A stretch of 30,096 bases of DNA, taken from the IMG/VR virus record IMGVR_UViG_3300048121_000708, positions 1 through 30,096 of that record; one strand, 5' to 3'. Shown here piece by piece: positions 1 to 5,640 of the stretch. The DNA comes from a virus. Every line of letters starts with the position of its first letter. The stretch's first letter is position 1. The translations under genes were made by a program, and so were the position numbers. Below the pieces are notes generated by a model. That model was not told where the DNA came from. It saw only the letters and a list, made by a program, of their open reading frames with translations, and did no database searches.

Positions 1-72
1 TTCAGTTCTTCTATTAGATTCTTTGATTGAGTTAGATACTTCGTTCCAACATTGGTTATTAGTTTTATACAT
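1..72 (-). CDS. N-terminal fragment of a leftward gene, cut by window edge
   Basis: Reading the minus strand from an ATG at 72-70 gives 24 uninterrupted codons (MYKTNNQCWNEVSNSIKESN, then RRTE) that run off the left edge. Its upstream flank on that strand is A/T-rich with a CAAA tetranucleotide run (101-117), much like the A-rich leaders of the rightward genes here. Position and orientation suggest a divergent gene facing away from the structural block, as in phages with two opposed transcription units. The fragment is too short to assign a family. Chance openness over 24 codons is quite possible, so the call rests on start position, leader and layout. Confidence 0.45.
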   Translation of the reverse strand, partial: MYKTNNQCWNEVSNSIKESNRRTE

Positions 73-237
73 GTTATTATTATTTAAAGATTATTATTAT
101 TTGTTTGTTTGTTTGTTACTTACATTATTATTATCCAATGTACTTCGTATTTAGTTTGTAATAAAAAAGCATAAATGCTAGAGAAATATACAGTAAAAAA
201 TCCCGATATATATGAAAAATGGTTGTAAAAAGTCGGC

Positions 238-309
238 GGGGGTGGTCTAAAGGTTGCGTTTTTCCTCTCCGATGGTGTTCCCGCAGGAGAAATATAACAC
301 CATACCCCC
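238..309. ncRNA. Potential structured RNA element in the divergent leader
   Basis: GGGGGT (238-243) can pair with ACCCCC (304-309), directly stacked on an 8-bp perfect hairpin ATGGTGTT (272-279)/AACACCAT (296-303). A competing pairing is TCTCC (266-270) with GGAGA (286-290), which would disrupt the 8-bp stem. By hand count 43 of the 80 bases at 231-310 are G or C, well above the very AT-rich flanks. Either strand could carry the structure. If transcription starts at the dyad element to its right and runs leftward, it would sit in the 5' leader of the leftward gene. It could be a regulatory leader, a small RNA or a packaging/replication signal. I do not recognise a known RNA family. Confidence 0.35.
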
Positions 310-335
310 AAATATGTAACGTTTTTTAAAAAGTA

Positions 336-378
336 TGACACTAGCCTGTTAATATATACTAGTAAGGGGCTTATGTCA
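336..378. promoter_or_regulatory. 43-bp dyad element, copy 1
   Basis: The arms are TGACACTAGCC (336-346) and GGCTTATGTCA (368-378), inverted relative to each other at 9 of 11 positions, around a 21-bp AT-rich spacer containing ACTAGT. A near-copy in the opposite orientation lies at 23297-23338; against its reverse complement the arms each match 10/11 and the spacer shares ACTAGTAAGG. Repetition at two transcription-unit boundaries suggests an operator, a promoter for a phage or phage-modified RNA polymerase, or a protein-binding site. In the matching orientation copy 1 would point leftward and copy 2 rightward, if the element is directional at all. Confidence 0.55.
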
Positions 379-422
379 CAGTATTGGTAAATAAACGGTG
401 ATATGTGTAAGTATATATAGAT

Positions 423-671
423 ATGGAAACACAACGATTTATGGGTTCCGGGCAATTAGTCGATAGACTTACGGCTCAGGTTAGAGACAGAGGCTTTGCT
501 ATAGCGTTATTGAAGAAACGTGGCGATATGACAGCTGATGGTAAGCTAACAGCTAAAGGAGAATCTAGAAATCGCATGACAGCAGAGGAAAGAGCATTGG
601 ATAGAGCCGGTGAAACCTCAAGTTCTGCTACATATAACCCAGAAACTAACAGAGTTACAAAAAATAAATAA
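423..671 (+). CDS. Small conserved phage protein, probable virion component
   Basis: An 82-residue soluble, basic protein and the first gene of the rightward block. It contains GSGQLVDRLTAQV near residues 8-20, then ALLKKRGDM, LTAKGESRNRMTAEERALDRAGE and a low-complexity tail ending in KNK. The pattern 'LVxRLxAQ...LLKKRGxM...lTxxGxxRNxMTAEERAxDRA' is one I recall from small proteins in marine phage genomes, usually near structural genes; that recollection was not checked. There is no signal peptide or membrane segment. The helical, charged sequence fits a small head or nucleoid-associated protein. The A/T-rich leader TATATAGATATGG has no Shine-Dalgarno site. Function is unknown. Confidence 0.75.
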   Translation: METQRFMGSGQLVDRLTAQVRDRGFAIALLKKRGDMTADGKLTAKGESRNRMTAEERALDRAGETSSSATYNPETNRVTKNK

Positions 672-674
672 AAA

Positions 675-1733
675 ATGGCAATAGCACAACAATATCCATT
701 AGGCACACCTAAGCTAAATGATCTATTATTGGGTACATCGGTACCTAATGCTGATGAAGAGAACGAATTTGTTACTAGAAACTTTAGCGTAAGTGATGTA
801 ATAAACCTTATAGAATTTGTACCTATACCAGGCACTGGCACTGTTAGAAGTGTAGGGCTTTCTATTGGAGGAAATTCTGTGTCTATAAGCAATTCTCCTG
901 TAACATCTATTGGCACTTTAGGCGTGTCGTGGATTGGTAACAGTTCTCAGTACGTAAACGGCGAAGGTAACCTTGTTACATTTCCAGATATTCCATTTAC
1001 AAGTCTTACTACTACAGGTACTGGCGCTGCTACTTTAGCGGCAGGCGTATTAAACATACCTACTCCACAGATACCAGACGCTATAACACTTACTACTACA
1101 GGCACATCAGGTCCTGCTACTTTAGTTGATAGCGTATTAAATATACCTGATTATACACAACCACCAGGAGGAGTTACCTCTATAATAGCTGGCACAAACG
1201 TTACAATATCACCTTTATCAGGCTTAGGAGATGTTACTATAAATGCTACAGGCACTGGCGGTGGAACAGTAACTAGCGTAGGCGCTTCAGACGGAGTGTT
1301 TGTTTCTAGTACTTCCGCAGACATTACAACCTCTGGTGATTTAACATACGACTTAAGTGCTACGGGTACTTCAGATAATACTACGTTTCTCAGAGGTGAC
1401 AACACATGGGCAGCACCAGTTTTTGACGGTTTACCTTACCTATCCTATGTAGCTTCACTGGATATTAGCGTAGGTGCACAAGGTAATCCAAACACATATA
1501 TAGTTACAGAGCTATACAACACTACTAATAAAACTTTTTCTTTTGCCGCTGGGCAATCAAATAGTGTAACTGAAGTAACACCAAATACAGCTTTTACAGA
1601 CTTTGATAAAGTTGCGTTTTTTGTTAACGGTCCAGATCCCGCATATAACGCTGACTACTCTGGCGTAGTAGCATTTCAACACTCTTCTTCTAATATAAGT
1701 AGTCTTTATTTAGAAATAAGAATATATCCTTAA
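675..1733 (+). CDS. Tail fibre-like protein with YPLGTPK N-terminal module
   Basis: A 352-residue protein rich in Thr, Ser, Gly and Val, typical of beta-structured phage fibres. Residues ~6-45 form a module (YPLGTPKLNDLLLGTS...VTRNFSVSDVINL) that recurs in the next fibre (1743-2648) and more weakly in the one at 3355-4206, so it is probably the virion-docking domain. The middle has two versions of an LTTTGT..ATL...VLNIP repeat (about residues 112-165), then GVTSI/GTVTSV segments. A 'TTFLRGDNTWAAP' motif near residue 240, common in fibres, precedes a C-terminal domain ending in IYP that could contact the receptor. The gene starts three bases after the previous stop. Assembly as a trimer is expected from the family but not shown here. 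Confidence 0.75.
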   Translation: MAIAQQYPLGTPKLNDLLLGTSVPNADEENEFVTRNFSVSDVINLIEFVPIPGTGTVRSVGLSIGGNSVSISNSPVTSIGTLGVSWIGNSSQYVNGEGNLVTFPDIPFTSLTTTGTGAATLAAGVLNIPTPQIPDAITLTTTGTSGPATLVDSVLNIPDYTQPPGGVTSIIAGTNVTISPLSGLGDVTINATGTGGGTVTSVGASDGVFVSSTSADITTSGDLTYDLSATGTSDNTTFLRGDNTWAAPVFDGLPYLSYVASLDISVGAQGNPNTYIVTELYNTTNKTFSFAAGQSNSVTEVTPNTAFTDFDKVAFFVNGPDPAYNADYSGVVAFQHSSSNISSLYLEIRIYP

Positions 1734-1742
1734 AAATATAAT

Positions 1743-2648
1743 ATGGCTAAAATAAACATATACCCATTAGGCACACCTAAGTCTAGTGACTTACTAGTTG
1801 GTACATCGACACCAGATCCTAACACAAATAAATTACCTAAAACTAAGAATTTTAAAGTTAGTAATATAACTTCTTTGGTAGCGGCTGAAATACCACAAGG
1901 TCCAATAGGTCCAGCAGGTGCGGATGGAGCTGACGGTGCAGATGGCGCAAACGGTATTAACGGAACTAACGGAACTAACGGAGCGGATGGACAAGACGGA
2001 GCACCTGGTGCTAATGGAGCAGATGGTGCTAACGGACAAGATGGAGCTCAAGGCCCTGCCGGTGCAGATGGAACCTCGATAAATATATTAGGTACAAAAC
2101 CTACAGTATCTGATTTACCTGCGACAGGTAATACAGTGGGAGATTTGTGGGTTATAGACCAAGCAGGTGTTAACAACGATGCTGGTGATGGCTATGTTTG
2201 GACTGCTGAAGGTACTTGGTTGAACATCGGACTCTTAAGAGGACCTCAAGGAATACAAGGTACCGCAGGTACTAATGGAACAAATGGTACGAACGGTACA
2301 GATGGTGCTCCTGGAGCAACTGGTCCTGCCGGTGCAGACGGTGTGGACGGTGTGGACGGTACAAACGGTACTAATGGAGCTCCTGGAGATACAGGTCCAC
2401 AAGGGCCCCAAGGAATTCAAGGACCAACGGGTGAACCTGGAGGTGTAACCTCAGTTACCGCAGGCACTAACATAGCGGTAAGCCCAACCGTAGGTGAAGT
2501 TGTTGTTTCTGCACCAGATTCAGTTGAAAATTCCGCTGACATTTGGACATCCGTGCCTAAGATAACACAGATTGTAACGTTGACACAGGCTCAGTATGAC
2601 GCTGGGTTTGGCTCTAACCAGAACTGGCTAACTGTAATAGTGGGGTAA
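1743..2648 (+). CDS. Collagen-like tail fibre protein
   Basis: A 301-residue protein. Residues 6-45 repeat the YPLGTPK..DLLVGTS...TKNFKVS docking module of the preceding gene. Two long blocks of Gly-X-Y triplets follow (about 52-110 and 169-236), with GADGADGANG and GTNGTNGTDG runs and collagen-like GPQGPQGIQGP stretches. Between them is a small domain (roughly 113-167) containing 'GNTVGDLWVIDQAG', a motif frequent in phage collagen-like proteins. The C-terminal part has GGVTSVTAGTNIAVSP and a short tail ending in LTVIVG. Gly-X-Y repeats make trimeric rods in other phage fibres, and this is the expected role here. The stop codon TAA overlaps the ATG of the next gene, implying translational coupling. 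Confidence 0.85.
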   Translation: MAKINIYPLGTPKSSDLLVGTSTPDPNTNKLPKTKNFKVSNITSLVAAEIPQGPIGPAGADGADGADGANGINGTNGTNGADGQDGAPGANGADGANGQDGAQGPAGADGTSINILGTKPTVSDLPATGNTVGDLWVIDQAGVNNDAGDGYVWTAEGTWLNIGLLRGPQGIQGTAGTNGTNGTNGTDGAPGATGPAGADGVDGVDGTNGTNGAPGDTGPQGPQGIQGPTGEPGGVTSVTAGTNIAVSPTVGEVVVSAPDSVENSADIWTSVPKITQIVTLTQAQYDAGFGSNQNWLTVIVG

Positions 2649-3343
2649 TGGGGGATTTTAAAATAAACGGAATTACACCAGATGTAGGTAAAATAAAGGT
2701 GGGTAATGCTGATGTACAGAAAATATACAATGGATCTGAACTTGTTTGGCCTCCTGTAGGTCCTGGGGAAGTAGAAATATGTAACTATATATGGACGCAG
2801 GAAAACTCTATAGAAACAGAACTAGCCGCTGGTGGAAACATAGCTATTGTTAGTGATTTTGCTAGTTTTAAACTTTTAAACGACGCTAGTCAACCTTGTG
2901 CGATGTATTACAATTTTGACTCTAACAACAGTAGCTACGGTCTATTATACAACTCATTCGCTAAAAACGCCATAAAAATACCAGAAGGTTTTAGAATACC
3001 TACAGCAAGTGATTGGGGTGATATTTTGTTATTTTGCAACCCAACATTAGACACTTACAAAGCAAACTGGTTAGGTGCAAACCCAGGTGAATGGGCTCCA
3101 AACCCAGCTAACACAACAACATTAGGTGATTCAGGATTAGATATATATGGCTATGGTTATGGTTTCTATGACGCTACTAGTATTACTTGGAAACCTATTG
3201 GAGAATCTGAGGGACACTGGCAAAGTGTTACAGATGTAGGAACAGGAATATCTTGGAATCCATCAATAAACCCTTCATTTTTAACAAGCATTAGCACAGG
3301 TAGTAATACTGTTAGCTATTTAAGATTTGTTAAAGACGCATAA
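2648..3343 (+). CDS. Tail-associated protein with C-type-lectin-like (Fib_succ-type) domain
   Basis: A 231-residue protein coupled to the collagen-like gene by a TAATG overlap. The first ~35 residues (FKINGITPDVGKIKVGNADVQ, then KIYNGSELVWPP) match a short module seen at the start of many phage fibre and tail proteins. The remainder contains 'IPEGFRIPTASDWGDIL' (about residues 115-131) and ends in 'NTVSYLRFVKDA'. This GxRxPTxxDW...LRcV pattern is typical of the Fibrobacter-succinogenes major paralogous domain and related C-type-lectin-like folds. In phages such folds serve as receptor-binding tips, so I infer a binding tip paired with the collagen rod upstream. No reverse transcriptase or template repeat is visible, so a diversity-generating role is not claimed. 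Confidence 0.65.
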   Translation: MGDFKINGITPDVGKIKVGNADVQKIYNGSELVWPPVGPGEVEICNYIWTQENSIETELAAGGNIAIVSDFASFKLLNDASQPCAMYYNFDSNNSSYGLLYNSFAKNAIKIPEGFRIPTASDWGDILLFCNPTLDTYKANWLGANPGEWAPNPANTTTLGDSGLDIYGYGYGFYDATSITWKPIGESEGHWQSVTDVGTGISWNPSINPSFLTSISTGSNTVSYLRFVKDA

Positions 3344-3354
3344 AATAAAAATAT

Positions 3355-4206
3355 ATGGCTAGAATTAGCGCATACCCTAAAAATTTACCTGTACAACCAG
3401 AAGATTACTGGATCGGAACAAGAGCTAAAAACTTAGTTACTAGAAATTTTACTGCTGAAGCCGTAGGTGAATATATAAATATAACTGGAACTATATCCAT
3501 ATCAGCTTGTATGCTATATAAGTTTGAGATATCAGGCGCAGGTGAAGGTGACATAACAGGTGTACCAAACCTTACGCAGTTCTCAGATATAACATCGTTA
3601 AATATAAATGTTGTTGATATTAGCGGTCAAAGCACTGTAGGTTTTTTAGAATACATAGTAGGCACTGAAATACTTATAAGCGAGCAAAATGAAATAAGCA
3701 CGTTTGGTCATTATAATATAGAATCTTACACTCAAATAGGTACGACTACGTTTTACACTTTAAACTTAACATTTATAGGTGGTAGCGGTTATATTGAAAA
3801 AAAGAAAATATATAATACATGTTCATTTGTTTTATCAAGTGAAGACAATGATACAAAATATGAGCTAGACTCTATACAAAATGGACCTAACTCAGACATA
3901 AGACTTATAGGTAGCGATTTAACAACTGACATCGTAACTTTAGAGGCTGGCTCTAATGTAACGCTAACAAATTCTGGAAATAGTATACGAGTAGATGTAG
4001 TAGACATGGGTGATAAAAACTATGTACACAATCAACCCGTAGCTAGCGCAACTTGGACAGTACAACACAACTTAGATAAATTCCCTTCATGCACGATGGT
4101 TTTGTCAACAGGGCAACAAGGCTATGGAGATGTAACTTTTATAGACGAAAACAACTTAACAATAACATTTGCCGGCGCAGAGACTGGTAAAGCATATATC
4201 AATTAA
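3355..4206 (+). CDS. Tail fibre protein with conserved C-terminal tip domain
   Basis: A 283-residue fibre-like protein. Its N-terminus (MARISAYPKNLPVQPEDYWIGT...NLVTRNFTAEAVGEYI) is a divergent version of the docking module of the genes at 675 and 1743. Residues ~45-165 contain TQFSDITSLNINV and a 'GHYNIESYTQIG..FYTLNLTFIGGSGYI' beta-rich segment. The last ~60 residues, HNQPVASATWTVQHNLDKFP to FAGAETGKAYIN, resemble a C-terminal fibre domain that recurs in many phage tail fibres ('W.i.HNL.K.P......D....gdv.yiD.n.ltI.F..a.sGkAyLN'). It is likely a receptor-binding fibre. The start follows an AAAAATAT leader, and only two bases separate it from the next gene. Confidence 0.75.
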   Translation: MARISAYPKNLPVQPEDYWIGTRAKNLVTRNFTAEAVGEYINITGTISISACMLYKFEISGAGEGDITGVPNLTQFSDITSLNINVVDISGQSTVGFLEYIVGTEILISEQNEISTFGHYNIESYTQIGTTTFYTLNLTFIGGSGYIEKKKIYNTCSFVLSSEDNDTKYELDSIQNGPNSDIRLIGSDLTTDIVTLEAGSNVTLTNSGNSIRVDVVDMGDKNYVHNQPVASATWTVQHNLDKFPSCTMVLSTGQQGYGDVTFIDENNLTITFAGAETGKAYIN

Positions 4207-4208
4207 CT

Positions 4209-5621
4209 ATGGCAATACCTTTTTTAAATAATATTAATCTTAGCGACAACGAGCTTCAAAATGCTAAGCTGCATGTAACATCAACAGCCCCTACTGCTGC
4301 AGCAGCTCAAATATACTTTGATAGCACGCCTTCAGATTTAACAGCTAAATACTATTCTAACAATACAGACTTGTGGGTAAGTTTAAAAGAATACTCTTTT
4401 CCAACAGGAACTTACGTTACGGGAACAGTAACAGGTACAACGCCTAAGCCTATTATAACTTTTGACTTAAATGCATTAGACGGCACAGCGGTTGCAGGCG
4501 AAAGATATTTAACTAAGTCTAACACTTGGGCTGAAGTATCTGGAATAACTGGTACTACTTATGATCTAGAAGGTGTTGGATCTACAAATGGAACAGCTGG
4601 TGTAAGACTAACTGGTTCAGATGCTACAACCGAAGATGTATTAATTATAGGCGCTGGAACAACGACGGTCACTAGAAGTGGCGATACTTTAACAGTAACA
4701 TCCAATGATCAATTTACAGGTACAGTTACTAGTGTAACTGAAGGTCCTGGTATTACAGTAACTCCATCAGCCACTTCACCTACAGTAGCTGTGGATTACT
4801 TAGGCTCTGACAACTATTTACTAGAAGCTGGAGCTGCTACAGTCGCAAGCTCTGAAGATATAATAAACTTTAGTGACGATACCGATAGTAATGTAAAGAA
4901 AACTACTTTAGGCACTATACCTGTAAACTCTTTAACGCTAGTGAAGAATTATATCGACAACTCAGTATCAGGAGGTGTTTATTACCAAGGTGGTTATGAT
5001 CCTACAACTGATTTAACTTCACCTGGTAACTACGGTCTTCAAACGCCACCAAACCCCAACATTATAGAGATTGGTTGGATGTATACTGTTACAGCTGATG
5101 GAACTTTCTTTGGTGAACAAGTTAGAGTAGGTGATGTACTTATTGCTGAAATAGACGCGCCTACATCTTTATCTGACTGGACAACAGTTCAAAACAATAT
5201 AGACTTAGCAACTAGCTCTGTAGTTGGGCTTGGTAATGTAGTCCCTGGATCTAGTAATACTATAACCGCGCCGTACACTAGCGGAACTGCTACTTTAGAT
5301 GTTGTTGATTCAACGCCTTCACAGAAAGGTGCTGTTATTGTTGATGCTGGTACTGGTATAAGTGTTTCATACACTTCAGGTACAGCCACAGTTACAAATA
5401 CACAAACTAACTCAGCAAACACTTATGCTGTAACAATAAGCGATACAACTACTATAACACATGGTTTATCAACTAAAGATGTCATTATTCAGCTGTACGA
5501 TATTGTAACTGATGAAACGGTTTACGCCGATGTAGAGCGTGCATCTACAAACACCGCAACAATTACATTTTCAGATACACCAACTAATGACGTTAGAGTA
5601 TTAGTACAAAAAATAGGGTAA
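4209..5621 (+). CDS. Large tail fibre protein
   Basis: A 470-residue Thr/Ser/Val/Gly-rich protein. It begins with MAIPFLNNINLSDNELQNAK and an 'APTAAAAQIYFDST' segment, a common start for fibres encoded beside S74 fibres. The central part has repeated beta segments (GTVTSVTEGPGITVTP, 'RYLTKSNTWAEVSG'). A domain at about residues 250-340 (VYYQGGYDP...GWMYTVTADGTFFGEQVRVGD) resembles a conserved fibre module. The C-terminus (VTISDTTTITHGLSTKDVII, LYDIVTDETVY to NDVRVLVQKIG) matches a fibre tip domain I recall from marine and Bacteroidetes phages. It probably forms a trimeric adhesin. It lacks the YPLGTPK module, so it may attach elsewhere or through a partner. Confidence 0.75.
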   Translation: MAIPFLNNINLSDNELQNAKLHVTSTAPTAAAAQIYFDSTPSDLTAKYYSNNTDLWVSLKEYSFPTGTYVTGTVTGTTPKPIITFDLNALDGTAVAGERYLTKSNTWAEVSGITGTTYDLEGVGSTNGTAGVRLTGSDATTEDVLIIGAGTTTVTRSGDTLTVTSNDQFTGTVTSVTEGPGITVTPSATSPTVAVDYLGSDNYLLEAGAATVASSEDIINFSDDTDSNVKKTTLGTIPVNSLTLVKNYIDNSVSGGVYYQGGYDPTTDLTSPGNYGLQTPPNPNIIEIGWMYTVTADGTFFGEQVRVGDVLIAEIDAPTSLSDWTTVQNNIDLATSSVVGLGNVVPGSSNTITAPYTSGTATLDVVDSTPSQKGAVIVDAGTGISVSYTSGTATVTNTQTNSANTYAVTISDTTTITHGLSTKDVIIQLYDIVTDETVYADVERASTNTATITFSDTPTNDVRVLVQKIG

Positions 5622-5640
5622 TAACAATAAAATTTAATAT

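Larger units (their letters stand above)
73..422. other. Divergent intergenic region between leftward and rightward gene blocks
   Basis: This 350-bp stretch lies between the leftward ATG at 72 and the first rightward gene at 423. It is the only gene-free stretch over 300 bases in the window. It holds a TTTG tetranucleotide run (101-117), AT-rich DNA (120-230), a GC-rich potentially structured segment (238-309), a T-rich stretch near 321-328 and an imperfect dyad element (336-378). A 111-codon minus-strand open frame across it has low-complexity, Tyr/Ile/Ser-rich content and overlaps the start of the gene at 423, so I do not call it a gene. This is the likely place for the main late-operon promoter and for control of the opposed gene block. 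I see no convincing -7/-33 Bacteroidetes promoter by eye. Confidence 0.6.

Noticed and set aside
120-455. 111-codon minus-strand open frame in the divergent region
   Set aside because: Low-complexity Tyr/Ile/Ser/Phe-rich content, spans the structured segment and dyad element, and overlaps the start of the gene at 423. No recognisable motif.
1900-2450. Possible CRISPR or tandem-repeat array
   Set aside because: The short repeats are in-frame Gly-X-Y codons of a collagen-like fibre, with no constant direct repeat or unique spacers.
2648-3343. Diversity-generating retroelement target
   Set aside because: No reverse transcriptase, template repeat or accessory gene is visible in the window; only the lectin-like fold is suggestive.
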